In this document: positions 7,527-14,752 of the stretch, piece after piece
Numbering within the stretch: position 1 is the stretch's first letter
Layout: each line of letters begins with the position of its first letter
DNA from: a bacterium
Lineage (GTDB): Bacteria; Patescibacteriota; Patescibacteriia; UBA2591; JAGGZP01
Reading direction: 5' to 3'
Length of the DNA stretch: 19,607 nucleotides
Assembly (NCBI GenBank): GCA_021161965.1
Contig: JAGGZP010000059.1
Span: 1 to 19,607 of the forward strand
Notes under the pieces: model-generated
Seen by the model: the letters and a program-made list of their open reading frames with translations, nothing else
What the model was told of the DNA's origin: nothing
Database searches by the model: none
Program-made: the position numbers and the translations under genes

Positions 7527-7532
7527 TTTGTT

Positions 7533-7557
7533 ACTATCGAGGTCCGACTTCGATAGT
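7533..7557. other. Hairpin after the glycosidase gene
   Basis: ACTATCGA (7533-7540) pairs perfectly with TCGATAGT (7550-7557) around a 9-nt loop containing GGTCCGACT. It begins 6 nt after the stop and directly precedes element B. There is no following T-run, so it is not a standard intrinsic terminator. The GTCCGACTTC motif in the loop recurs in variant form near 8000, 8040 and 19380. Confidence 0.5.
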
Positions 7558-7560
7558 TCT

Positions 7561-7656
7561 GCACCACCAGAGACCGTGGGTGTAAACCCCTAGACAAATA
7601 AAAAAATATTCCGAAAGTTGATGTAAAAAGCTACGGCTGTTAAGCCGTGGTGCGGG
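7561..7656 (+). ncRNA. Element B copy 1: candidate structured RNA
   Basis: A ~96-nt sequence that aligns over its whole length with 16064-16159. Conserved blocks are GCACCACCAGA at the start, the TGTAAA loop, TTAGAC/CTAGAC, AAAAGC, and GGCTGTTAAGCCGTGGTGCG at the end. The small hairpin is GGG-TGTAAA-CCC (7578-7589); in copy 2 it is GAG-TGTAAA-CTC, a compensated base pair. The 3' hairpin is CTACGGCT-GTTA-AGCCGTGG (7631-7650), with a U-G wobble where copy 2 has C-G. The 5' GCACCAC can alternatively pair with GTGGTGC (7647-7653), which competes with the 3' hairpin. I cannot assign it to a known RNA class. A transposon-end origin is also possible. Confidence 0.45.
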
Positions 7657-7764
7657 CGTACTTTAATACATTACTTAAATACATTTATTTTAGTAAAATA
7701 TTTAATGTTACTATTATATATAATCTACAGAATTTTATAGAAGATTGTTGTAGATTGTTGTAGC

Positions 7765-7794
7765 CATTCTGATGTTCTTAAGAACATCAGAATG
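7765..7794. repeat. 30-nt perfect palindrome
   Basis: CATTCTGATGTTCTT followed immediately by its exact reverse complement. No T-run follows. It sits in an A/T-rich stretch flanked by GATTGTTGTAG and TTGTTATA repeats. As RNA it would form a strong hairpin after sparing a few central bases; as DNA it could be a dyad binding site. Positions 7657-7764 show no gene. Confidence 0.75.
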
Positions 7795-7853
7795 TTGTTA
7801 TATTGTTATAGTAATCTATATAAAATGTTATTTATATTAGTAAAATATCTTTT

Positions 7854-7879
7854 GTTCCCTATTCGCGCGAATAAGGAAC
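7854..7879. repeat. 26-nt near-perfect palindrome
   Basis: GTTCCCTATTCGC / GCGAATAAGGAAC pairs in 12 of 13 positions around a GCGC centre. It is one of four palindromes within about 220 bp of this gene-free region. Confidence 0.7.
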
Positions 7880-7915
7880 TATAAATTATCCTAAAATTTG
7901 TTCTAAAATATTTTA

Positions 7916-7947
7916 GTCAAAAATCTCGCGATCACGAGATTCTTAAC
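7916..7947. repeat. 32-nt palindrome, degenerate member of the CTCGCGATCGCGAG family
   Basis: The left half GTCAAAAATCTCGCGA is identical to the left half of the perfect palindrome at 19457-19488. The right half TCACGAGATTCTTAAC differs from the perfect version at three positions. This shows one family in two distant gaps, with this copy decaying. Confidence 0.75.
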
Positions 7948-7957
7948 CATTGTCTTA

Positions 7958-7985
7958 TTTATTTCCTGTCGCGACAGGAAATAAA
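7958..7985. repeat. 28-nt perfect palindrome
   Basis: TTTATTTCCTGTCG is followed by its exact reverse complement, with a TCGCGA centre. A second small dyad, GGGGTCCGACCCC, lies just downstream near 7998-8011. The rest of 7986-8097 contains GTCGG-CTTCCTAAA motifs also seen near 19380 and no gene. Confidence 0.75.
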
Positions 7986-8097
7986 CCAGGGTTCCTAGAG
8001 GGGTCCGACCCCTTCCTAAAGTAGGTGTCAGCAATTTTAAGAAGTCGGGCTTCCTAAAAATTAAAGTGTTACCACTTGATGTTAACCGAACATATCC

Positions 8098-8125
8098 TTG
8101 ACTTTTTTTAATTTAATTTTATAAT
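8098..8125 (+). promoter_or_regulatory. Sigma-70-type promoter for the 57-aa gene
   Basis: TTGACT (8098-8103) and TATAAT (8120-8125) are separated by 16 nt. Transcription would begin near 8132, leaving a leader of about 19 nt that contains AGGAGG at 8141-8146. Confidence 0.7.
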
Positions 8126-8150
8126 TTAGATATTCAAAAAAGGAGGTTTG

Positions 8151-8324
8151 ATGGTTAAGATTTTTTATGATGAAAAGAATAAATATCTAAAAATCGTTTT
8201 TCAAAACAAAAATCTCTTTAAAAAAGTTTGCCAAAAAATTAAAAAAGATTCAAATTTAGTAATTGGATCTTATGAAGTTGAAAAGCGGGGAAAATGGCAA
8301 GGGATAATCTGGTTACAAAAATAG
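8151..8324 (+). CDS. Small hypothetical protein, 57 aa
   Basis: The reading frame runs from an ATG preceded by AGGAGG with a 4-nt spacer, the clearest ribosome binding site in the window, and has its own promoter. The product begins MVKIFYDEKNKYLKIVFQNK and ends GKWQGIIWLQK. It is Lys-rich and basic, with alternating hydrophobics suggesting a small beta-alpha-beta fold. No membrane segment or known motif is seen. The stop codon is embedded in the downstream terminator stem. I do not recognise the family. Promoter, ribosome site and terminator together argue that it is a real, independently expressed gene. Confidence 0.75.
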   Translation: MVKIFYDEKNKYLKIVFQNKNLFKKVCQKIKKDSNLVIGSYEVEKRGKWQGIIWLQK

Positions 8325-8345
8325 CCCTTAAAGGGCTATTTTAAT
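8322..8345. terminator. Bidirectional intrinsic terminator
   Basis: TAGCCC and GGGCTA form the stem across a TTAAA loop, followed by TTTTAATTT. It overlaps the stop codon of the 57-aa gene on the plus strand and the tatD stop on the minus strand, so it serves two convergent units. The U-tract is modest on both sides. Confidence 0.65.
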
Positions 8346-9130
8346 TTAAAAAGTTCTTTTGTATTCTCGCTGGTTATTTTTTCGGCTTTATCAAAAGATA
8401 AATTTTTAATTTCAGCAATTTTTTTTAAAGTAAATTTAACATGCCAGGGTTCGCATCTTTTTCCGCGAAATGTCTCAGGGGCAAGAAATGGACAATCTGT
8501 TTCAATCAAAAGTTTATCTAAAGGAATTTTTTTAACAACTTCGATTAGTTCCCTATTAACATTTTTAAAGGTTATAATTCCGGTAAAACCAATATAAAAA
8601 TTAAGATTTAAAAATTTTTGGGCAATTTCCCAGTCAGAAGTAAAACAATGAATAACTCCTCTTTTCCGACTTCGGTAATTATTTTTTATTATTTCGATTA
8701 TTTCTAAATAACTATCTTTTGGGTTTGTTTTACTTCCTCGTGAATGAATTATTATTGGAAGATTATTTTTTTGGGCAAAATTTAATTGATTGATAAAATT
8801 TTCTCTTTCAATTGCTTTTTTTTCTGGTTCAATAAGGCGATAATAATCAAGACCAATCTCGCCAACAGCAACAATCTTTTTTGATTCTTTTAATAATTGA
8901 TTATATTTATTCGGTAAAAATTTTTCTTTTAGAGATTCTTCAGGATGTAAACCAACTGCTGCATAACAATTTTCTATTTCTTTGGCAATCTCTATCGCTC
9001 TTTTACTTGTTTGAAAATTTACTCCGACATTAATAATTTTCCTGACACCAAAACTAAAACTGCGCTGAGCAACTTCTCGATAGTCATTTTTAAAATTTTC
9101 TAAATTTAAGTGTGCGTGTGTATCAATCAT
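8336..9130 (-). CDS. tatD: TatD family metal-dependent hydrolase (DNase)
   Basis: A 264-aa TIM-barrel amidohydrolase-like nuclease. Metal-binding blocks are in order: MIDTHAHLN at the N-terminus, AVGLHPEE, AVGEIGLDYY (Glu ligand), IIIHSRG, GVIHCFTSD and LLIETDCPFLAPETFRGKRC near the C-terminus, including the final Asp ligand. Length is normal for the family (about 255-270 aa). Relatives are 3'-5' DNases or exonucleases linked to DNA repair; cytoplasmic. The start is set by MIDTHAHL. It is the last gene of a three-gene leftward unit, 11 nt after the glycosidase stop, and ends at the shared terminator. Confidence 0.95.
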   Translation of the reverse strand: MIDTHAHLNLENFKNDYREVAQRSFSFGVRKIINVGVNFQTSKRAIEIAKEIENCYAAVGLHPEESLKEKFLPNKYNQLLKESKKIVAVGEIGLDYYRLIEPEKKAIERENFINQLNFAQKNNLPIIIHSRGSKTNPKDSYLEIIEIIKNNYRSRKRGVIHCFTSDWEIAQKFLNLNFYIGFTGIITFKNVNRELIEVVKKIPLDKLLIETDCPFLAPETFRGKRCEPWHVKFTLKKIAEIKNLSFDKAEKITSENTKELFKLK

Positions 9131-9141
9131 AATATTTTAAA

Positions 9142-10140
9142 TTATTGAGCAAAAAGTTTTTTTGCCTCATTCCAAATTTCTGGATGGTCATTGTTTTTTA
9201 GCCAATACCACCATTCAACTCCCCAAAGATAAAATTCATTGAAGCCGGTTCTTTGAGCGTATTTAATTGTATTCTGAAATTTTTTTAAATTCATAATTTT
9301 TAATTGTTTTTCTAAAGATGTATTAGAAAGTAAATTTGGCGACCAAGGTTCTGCTTGTAGTTCAACAACAATTATTTTTTTTATGCCGGTTAATTTTTTT
9401 ATTAAATTTGCTTTTAAATGGTAAATTATTGGTGACCAGGGATAGCGAAAATATTTAAAATATTTATTCCAAACGACGCGATACATAGTTATTCCCAAGA
9501 TGTCTCCGTAATGCGCTCCGCCTAGCCAACTTGATAATTCGCCACTTTCAGTAACGATTATTTTTCTTTTATCTAATTTTTTAACAAGCAGTAGTTCTTT
9601 TTCAAAAAATTTTCTATCTAAATTTGGGCAAAGACCGAAATGACTCAAAAAAGGTTCATTTTCAACCTGCCAATATTTTATCGATGAGTTATCTTTGTAG
9701 CGATTGACAATTTTAGTAATTAATTTTAATAATTCTTCTTCTTGTTTCTTTTTCGGAATTTCTTTTGCCCATTTAGGTAAATGACATTCTGGCCAGCCAG
9801 GGAGTTTCATTCCGATAGCGAGAATAATTGAAGCATTATTATTTTCTGCTTTTTCTATTTGCCAATCTAAATCAGAAAAATCATAAACCCCCTTTTTTTT
9901 CTCAATTTCTGGCCAATAGGCTGAAAGACGCAACTTTTTTACTCTTAAATCACTAAGAATTTTTTGATATACTCTTTTCCAATTTAAGCCAAATGTTTCA
10001 GCTCTTTTTGGAGAAAAAGTTATTCCCCAGATAATGTTTTTTTTAATTAGTCTATTTTCGTAAAATCTTGTTAAAAAAACACTGATAACAAAAATTAAAA
10101 ATAAAACAGAAATAATTATTAATTTATTTTTTCTTAACAT
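9142..10140 (-). CDS. Membrane-anchored clan GH-A glycoside hydrolase-like protein
   Basis: A 332-aa protein with a basic N-terminus and a hydrophobic segment at about residues 7-24 that should act as signal anchor, placing the catalytic domain outside the membrane. The rest looks like a TIM-barrel glycosidase: LRLSAYWPEIEKKKGVYDFS near 70-88, acid/base candidate Glu162 in WQVENEP, nucleophile candidate Glu260 in IIVVELQAEPW (Glu264 is the alternative), and the terminal barrel strand FNEFYLWGVEWWYWL. The NEP plus late-Glu arrangement fits GH5/GH42-like members of clan GH-A. Substrate is unknown, perhaps a cell-wall or environmental glycan. It lies 4 nt downstream of the transporter and upstream of tatD. 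Confidence 0.75.
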   Translation of the reverse strand: MLRKNKLIIISVLFLIFVISVFLTRFYENRLIKKNIIWGITFSPKRAETFGLNWKRVYQKILSDLRVKKLRLSAYWPEIEKKKGVYDFSDLDWQIEKAENNNASIILAIGMKLPGWPECHLPKWAKEIPKKKQEEELLKLITKIVNRYKDNSSIKYWQVENEPFLSHFGLCPNLDRKFFEKELLLVKKLDKRKIIVTESGELSSWLGGAHYGDILGITMYRVVWNKYFKYFRYPWSPIIYHLKANLIKKLTGIKKIIVVELQAEPWSPNLLSNTSLEKQLKIMNLKKFQNTIKYAQRTGFNEFYLWGVEWWYWLKNNDHPEIWNEAKKLFAQ

Positions 10141-10144
10141 ATTT

Positions 10145-11041
10145 TTAAATAAATAAAAGCGCTACACCAAAACTAATCATTAAAATGGCAATGATTTTTT
10201 GAATAAATATTTTTGAGCCAACTTCTTCAAAAACAATCTCTGGATGTTTTTTGCCAATTAATACAGCAATTATCAAAACAAAAATAAATTGGATCCCCTG
10301 AAGGGCATTAACTATTGTTACACTTGCTAAAGAAATAGCAAAATTAATTAAAATAAAATTTAAAGCACTTAATACTTGATTGCTTAAAAACAAAAAACTT
10401 GTATTTTTCTTTATTGATTTGCTGATTGTAAAAATTGTATTTCTAATTCTTGGGAAGAATAAAAAAATCAAAACTGTTAAAAAACCACCGATCCTTTCCC
10501 AAATAAAACCACTAATAAACGGTTGATGTAAATAAACAAATTTAGTAAGGACGTAGAATACAGCGAAAGAAAAGGCTGCGAGCAGATAGTGGCAAAATTT
10601 TTTAAATGTCCGGCGATAAATTCTTGGCTTGCGCAGAGAAATAAGAATTCCACCTAAAATCAGTAATATAATTGCCAACAAAAATTTTGTTTCCCATCTC
10701 TCATGTAAGAATAAAAAGCTTAATAAAGCAGTAAAAATCGGAACAAAACCACCAACAATGGGAACGACTCTTGATGCCTCCTCTCTTTTTAAACAATTAT
10801 AAAATACAATTAGTGCCAAAATAAATATCGCCCCAGCCAAAAGACTGATTAGAAGCTGAAAAAAACTAGGAAATACCAGGCCGCCGAAAGGAATCAGGAG
10901 TAAAGAGAAGATTCCTAAGAAACCAACATAAAAAGCGTAAACAGTCGCGTTTTTTATCTTTGCGGTAATTAAATGTTTGTCAATGATAAAAACAATTGCG
11001 TTTAAAAGATAAGCGATAATTGTAATAATAAACCAATTCAT
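10145..11041 (-). CDS. DMT superfamily (EamA-like) transporter
   Basis: A 298-aa very hydrophobic protein with about ten predicted transmembrane helices arranged as two repeats of five, the layout of EamA transporters. FYNCLKREEASRVVPIVGGF, ending the third to fourth helices of the first repeat, is typical of the family, and ALNFILINFAISLASVTIVN is the equivalent in the second repeat. Such proteins export or import small metabolites and drugs; the substrate is not predictable. It is the first gene of the leftward unit and is divergent from the gene at 11161, with a 119-nt shared intergenic region. No Shine-Dalgarno precedes it. Confidence 0.88.
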   Translation of the reverse strand: MNWFIITIIAYLLNAIVFIIDKHLITAKIKNATVYAFYVGFLGIFSLLLIPFGGLVFPSFFQLLISLLAGAIFILALIVFYNCLKREEASRVVPIVGGFVPIFTALLSFLFLHERWETKFLLAIILLILGGILISLRKPRIYRRTFKKFCHYLLAAFSFAVFYVLTKFVYLHQPFISGFIWERIGGFLTVLIFLFFPRIRNTIFTISKSIKKNTSFLFLSNQVLSALNFILINFAISLASVTIVNALQGIQFIFVLIIAVLIGKKHPEIVFEEVGSKIFIQKIIAILMISFGVALLFI

Positions 11042-11122
11042 AATTAAATTTTATTCTTGATTAAGACAAAAATAACTAATAATATTTTACATATAAATTA
11101 AATCATAGCAAAACAAAATATG

Positions 11123-11150
11123 TTGACAAGCTTGTTACTTCTGCTAAAAT
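11123..11150 (+). promoter_or_regulatory. Promoter for the HEIGH-motif gene
   Basis: TTGACA (11123-11128) is followed after 16 nt by TAAAAT (11145-11150). Transcription would start around 11157, only a few bases before the ATG at 11161, so the mRNA would be leaderless or nearly so. A TATAAT at 11151-11156 is also present but lies too far from this -35. Confidence 0.65.
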
Positions 11151-11160
11151 TATAATTAAT

Positions 11161-12030
11161 ATGAAAGAGAACGCATTTGAACAAATAAACAAGAGTTTAG
11201 AAAATAAGTTTAAAAAAGTCCGAGAAAATCATAAAGAGGTCGAGTTTATCGAAAAGATTCCAGCTGGGCGGCTTATAGAAAAGATAATTTGGCATAATTT
11301 TCGCGGAATGGAGCCATTTATGGTTATTAATGGTAAAGAAATCAACAGAGGATATATTACTAAAGAGTTAGTTATCGAAACTCAATCGGGTAAAAGGTTT
11401 AACTTATCAGAAGTTATAAAAAAACTCAAATCAAAAATATACTTTATGCGGGCTAAATACAATGGATGGCCGGACAAAGAGGATTATATTTTTAATAATT
11501 TTGCATTAGTTAAAAAGCCTGATTTTACTGTGGACGAAAAAGAACTCTATAAGGAATTTGGAAGAGTAATTATTTATGGCGATCTCTCAATCCCAGGGAA
11601 TGTTCTGGCATTACTACACGAGATTGGTCATTGTTATAAAAATAAAGATAAAAAATTTCAAAGAAAATATGAAAAAGCATTAGAAAAATTAGAGCAAGCT
11701 TATGCTCTTGCGGAGGAAAAGAATTTAACTGAAGCAAAAAAAGGAGAAATCCTTTACCTTCCCGAGGGTAAAACTATTAAACGTCCTGTGCCATTAGATT
11801 TATACATTAACTTTCTTAAGTTAGAGTTAGAGGATGAAAGAGGTGCTTGGGCTTTTGCATTGGAAACATTAGATCACTACCGAAAAAATGGCATTGATTT
11901 AGAGCCGGAATTAAAAACTGTAGAAGAAATTAATAATTTTTTGGAAAGTTTAATAAATTTAGGTGGTTATGAACAAGAATTTAAAAGAGCATATAAAGAG
12001 CTGATTCGGGAACATATGCAAAATAAATAA
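11161..12030 (+). CDS. Putative zinc metalloprotease (HEIGH motif), function unknown
   Basis: A 289-aa soluble protein. Residues 149-160 read LALLHEIGHCYK, a classical HExxH zinc site with His153, Glu154 and His157. A helix around 231-245 (LELEDERGAWAFALETL) provides acidic candidates for a third ligand, in the position and style of ImmA/IrrE-type peptidases (Glu followed by an AxxFA helix). The N-terminal 130 residues are not recognised; they include basic helices and short beta hairpins. No signal peptide or membrane segment is seen, so it is probably cytoplasmic. No adjacent XRE-type repressor is present, which would normally accompany ImmA. It has its own promoter and is monocistronic. 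Confidence 0.6.
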   Translation: MKENAFEQINKSLENKFKKVRENHKEVEFIEKIPAGRLIEKIIWHNFRGMEPFMVINGKEINRGYITKELVIETQSGKRFNLSEVIKKLKSKIYFMRAKYNGWPDKEDYIFNNFALVKKPDFTVDEKELYKEFGRVIIYGDLSIPGNVLALLHEIGHCYKNKDKKFQRKYEKALEKLEQAYALAEEKNLTEAKKGEILYLPEGKTIKRPVPLDLYINFLKLELEDERGAWAFALETLDHYRKNGIDLEPELKTVEEINNFLESLINLGGYEQEFKRAYKELIREHMQNK

Positions 12031-12039
12031 ATCAAAAAG

Positions 12040-12077
12040 TTAGTTACTTAGTTGCTTAGTTGCTTGGTTGCTTGGTT
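12040..12077. repeat. 8-bp TTAGTTGC tandem repeat
   Basis: Four to five units of TTAGTTGC / TTGGTTGC follow the stop at 12030. This is the reverse complement of the repeat at 1350-1383. Confidence 0.75.
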
Positions 12078-12263
12078 TATTTTAAACAAAAATTAGTTTA
12101 GATATCAGAATTTGAGATTCAATTGAAAATTGAGTCATTGATCATTGAAAATTTATTGGAAATTGAAAATTGGTCATTGGGATTTGGGGTTTGATTAGGT
12201 CAATTAGGTCAACTAGAAATTGGACATTCTCTTTTCGCTCTTGCTTTAAATTTTTTAATAAAA
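12078..12263. repeat. Composite repeat and duplicated block upstream of element A copy 2
   Basis: Contains ATTGAAAATTGAGTCATTGA-type repeats (about 12120-12180), then GATTAGGTCAATTAGGTCAA through TAAATTTTTTAATAAAA, which parallels 285-358 ahead of element A copy 1. No gene is visible. Confidence 0.65.
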
Positions 12264-12421
12264 TAGCGGTTATCCCAGCACCCAAATTTGCAAAATAACA
12301 GGGAGGCAGCACATTACCGCTAAAGCGACAAGCCTATTCGGGCACAGTGCTGCAACGTTAAAATTATTAGTGATAAATAATTAATTAGAAACATTTTCCG
12401 TGGCAAATTTGGTGCGGGATA
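12264..12421 (+). ncRNA. Element A copy 2: candidate structured RNA upstream of pilus genes
   Basis: Matches 359-517 with six substitutions and one 1-nt deletion over the core 152 nt. The closing stem (12271-12291 with 12403-12421) and the CAGCAC/GTGCTG stem are unchanged. In the 3' stem, AACGTT (12354-12359) faces AACATT (12390-12395). Relative to copy 1, one C-G pair is replaced by T-A, a compensatory change, while another C-G becomes a C-A mismatch. The GUGA-capped hairpin loses one T. TAGCGGT (12264-12270) still complements ACCGCTA (12316-12322). The core is more conserved than its flanks. Confidence 0.5.
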
Positions 12422-12468
12422 CGCAATTTTATAAAAAATTTTCTTCGCCCTACGGGCTCGATAAATTT

Positions 12469-12481
12469 TAATAAAATTGGT
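12469..12481 (+). promoter_or_regulatory. -10-like TAATAA with AATTGGT before ATG
   Basis: TAATAA (12469-12474) is followed by AATTGGT and then the ATG of the 118-aa gene. The same layout occurs at pilC (14740-14752) and, with TTTTGGT, at yebC. No Shine-Dalgarno and no clear -35 are seen; a GCCC-TAC-GGGC hairpin lies just upstream at 12447-12457. Confidence 0.4.
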
Positions 12482-12838
12482 ATGTTAGTAGAAAAAAGAA
12501 TTTCAACAAAAAAACAAAACTTACTAATATTTCTTCTAGTCATTTTGGTTTTATTAACAGTTTTTGTTATTAGTCGTTCGATTAGTTTACCAAAAATACC
12601 AAAGCATATCTCAAAAACATTAGGACCAACTAAACCATCTTATCTGTCTAAACCAGTACCATCATTAAAAATGATAAAACATGCGCTAGAAAATCCAAAA
12701 ATTGAACAAATACAATATGTAAAACCATCTCAACCTATTACATCATTACCCTCTGAACAAAAACAAGGAAAAACCAAAATTAAATTACCCCCGGAAATTG
12801 GTCCTATTGGTCGACCAAATCCATTTATACCTTTTTAA
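12482..12838 (+). CDS. Small membrane-anchored protein of the type IV pilus cluster
   Basis: A 118-aa protein with a basic N-terminus, one strongly hydrophobic segment at about residues 13-30 and a Pro/Lys-rich extracytoplasmic tail. The C-terminus GPIGRPNPFIPF resembles the GR-x-NPF-x-P endings seen in PilP-like and related inner-membrane pilus assembly proteins; this is a short motif match only. It sits 4 nt upstream of pilB and should be co-transcribed. The start has no Shine-Dalgarno and is chosen because the ATG gives a proper positively charged lead into the membrane segment. The protein is too short to be a full PilO or PilN. Confidence 0.65.
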   Translation: MLVEKRISTKKQNLLIFLLVILVLLTVFVISRSISLPKIPKHISKTLGPTKPSYLSKPVPSLKMIKHALENPKIEQIQYVKPSQPITSLPSEQKQGKTKIKLPPEIGPIGRPNPFIPF

Positions 12839-12842
12839 TTAT

Positions 12843-14591
12843 ATGATTAGAGCACAAAACAAAATTACAAAATATCTTCTAGAAAAGGGTAAGATTTCAA
12901 ATGAAAGATATGCCGAACTCGAAAAAGAAGCAAAAAAGCTCGGAATTGGAATTGATACACTTCTTGAGCGAAAAAATTTCGTTTCCGAGGAAGAGATTGC
13001 TAAGGCAAAAAGTGAAATTTTTTCTATACCTTACACAGATTTATATGGAATAACGGTTGATAGAACTTTATTAAAAATTTTGCCGAAAGAAATATCCGAA
13101 ACATATCAAATGGTTGCTTTCGGTAAAGAGGGAAATGATTTAAAAGTGGCATTAACTGATCCGAGTAATTTTAAAGCACAAGAAGCGGTTGAATTTATTG
13201 CTCATTCAAATAATTTAGGGGTTAAATATTTTGTCAGTACTCCTTCGGCAATCAAAAATGTATTAGCACAATACAGTGGTTTAGCTGCTGAAGTTGAAGA
13301 AGCATTAGGAGTAGCAGAAAAAAAATTTGCACCTTTAATCCGTCCCGGTCGAGTATGGGAAGAAACAGAAAAATTAGAAAAAGTATCTAAAGTAGCACCA
13401 ATTACAAAGTTAGTCTCTTCAATTTTAAAATATGCTGTTGACAACAGTGCCTCAGATGTTCATATTGAACCATTCGGAGACAAAACAAGAGTCCGTTATA
13501 GAATCGACGGGATTTTGCGAACACGGGCAGTATTACCAGGATATCTTCATCCAGCAATTATTAGTCGGATTAAAGTGATGGCTAATTTAAAACTTGACGA
13601 GACAAGAATTCCACAAGACGGTCGGATTAAAATGATGATTTCTGGAAGAAAAATAGATATGCGTGTAGCAACCTTTCCACTTCTTGGAAAAGAAAAAGTT
13701 GTTCTAAGAATACTTGACCCAACAAAGCGAATATTTGATTTGGAAAGTTTGGGCTTCTCAGGAAAGGGTTTGGATTCTATAAAGAAAAATCTTTCTCGGC
13801 CGCATGGAATGATTCTCGCTACCGGTCCAACTGGTTGTGGTAAAACTACCACACTCTACGCTGCTTTAAAAATTCTTAATAAAGAAGGTGTAAATATCGT
13901 CACCTTAGAGGACCCAATTGAATATTCTATTGATGGAGTTAATCAGTCACAAGTAAAACCAGAAATCGGCTATACCTTTGCTTCGGGTATTAGATCTATT
14001 GTTCGTCAAGATCCAAATGTAATTATGGTTGGTGAAATTAGAGATAATGAAACAGCTGAACTTGCTGTTCACGCTGCTTTAACCGGTCATATTGTTCTCT
14101 CAACACTTCACACTAATGATGCTTTCGGGGCAATCCCTCGTTTAATAGATATGAAAATTGAACCATTTCTAATCGCTTCAACATTAAATTTAGTTATTGC
14201 CCAAAGATTGGTTAGAAAAATTTGTCCCCACTGCAAAGAAGAAACAGAAATCAATGAGCCTTTGGAAAAAGAGATTGAGGAAAATTTAAAAGATATCCCA
14301 AATTTCGATTTAGAAAAATATCGCGATAAAAAAACGGGTCGATTGAAATTTTATCATGGTAAGGGATGTAGTCATTGCAATTATGAAGGTTATAAAGGAA
14401 GAACGGCTATTTTTGAAACGCTCGAAATAACTGAACAAATGAAAAAAATTATCGTTTCCGGCTGTAAAATTGATGATGTTAAAAAAGAATTTAAACGACA
14501 AGGAATGATTGAAATGATAAAAAATGGCTATATAAAAGCATTAAATGGTGAAACAACAATTGAAGAAGTGCTAAGAGTGGCGAGAGAATAG
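12843..14591 (+). CDS. pilB: Type IV pilus assembly ATPase PilB (GspE family)
   Basis: A 582-aa hexameric extension motor that powers pilus assembly at the inner membrane. The N-terminal T2SSE domain spans about 15-145. The ATPase domain has Walker A GPTGCGKTT (328-336), the Asp box LEDPIE, Walker B VIMVGEIRD (393-401) and the His box STLHTNDA (420-427). The zinc-binding pairs C471/C474 (CPHC) and C519/C522 (CSHC) are complete. I start it at ATG 12843, giving MIRAQNKI, 4 nt after the upstream stop. An in-frame ATG at 12798 overlaps the upstream gene and adds an unlikely hydrophobic leader. pilT, which would encode the retraction ATPase, is not in the window. Confidence 0.95.
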   Translation: MIRAQNKITKYLLEKGKISNERYAELEKEAKKLGIGIDTLLERKNFVSEEEIAKAKSEIFSIPYTDLYGITVDRTLLKILPKEISETYQMVAFGKEGNDLKVALTDPSNFKAQEAVEFIAHSNNLGVKYFVSTPSAIKNVLAQYSGLAAEVEEALGVAEKKFAPLIRPGRVWEETEKLEKVSKVAPITKLVSSILKYAVDNSASDVHIEPFGDKTRVRYRIDGILRTRAVLPGYLHPAIISRIKVMANLKLDETRIPQDGRIKMMISGRKIDMRVATFPLLGKEKVVLRILDPTKRIFDLESLGFSGKGLDSIKKNLSRPHGMILATGPTGCGKTTTLYAALKILNKEGVNIVTLEDPIEYSIDGVNQSQVKPEIGYTFASGIRSIVRQDPNVIMVGEIRDNETAELAVHAALTGHIVLSTLHTNDAFGAIPRLIDMKIEPFLIASTLNLVIAQRLVRKICPHCKEETEINEPLEKEIEENLKDIPNFDLEKYRDKKTGRLKFYHGKGCSHCNYEGYKGRTAIFETLEITEQMKKIIVSGCKIDDVKKEFKRQGMIEMIKNGYIKALNGETTIEEVLRVARE

Positions 14592-14609
14592 GAGCTAAAT
14601 ACAATATAA

Positions 14610-14654
14610 GACTTATTAGACTTATAAGTCCTATAGGTCTTATAGGATTTAGAT
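14610..14654. repeat. 9-bp degenerate tandem repeat
   Basis: Five consecutive 9-nt units: GACTTATTA, GACTTATAA, GTCCTATAG, GTCTTATAG, GATTTAGAT. It lies in the 161-nt pilB-pilC gap. No reading frame is evident. Confidence 0.65.
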
Positions 14655-14673
14655 TCAATATTATTCGCGATTC

Positions 14674-14752
14674 GCAGATTAGCATCTGCCTATTGGCAGC
14701 CAGGTAAGGTTTGTAGATCAGCATCATATTTAATAATTTTAATAAAATTGGT
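14674..14752 (+). promoter_or_regulatory. pilC leader with alternative hairpins and TAATAA-AATTGGT start
   Basis: GCAGAT-TAGC-ATCTGC (14674-14689) and CTGCC-TATT-GGCAG (14686-14699) share four bases, so only one can form at a time. TAATAA (14740-14745) lies 7 nt before the pilC ATG, as at yebC and the 118-aa gene. This suggests that pilC has its own start of transcription within the pilus cluster; experimental support is absent. Confidence 0.35.

Noticed and set aside
7533..7557. Intrinsic terminator after the glycosidase
   Set aside because: The hairpin is perfect but the following bases lack a T-run.
12798..12842. Longer PilB start at 12798
   Set aside because: It lies inside the upstream gene, adds an unlikely leader, and the ATG at 12843 sits 4 nt after the upstream stop.
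13202..13852. Minus-strand open frames inside pilB
   Set aside because: They are antisense to a protein with all PilB motifs intact.
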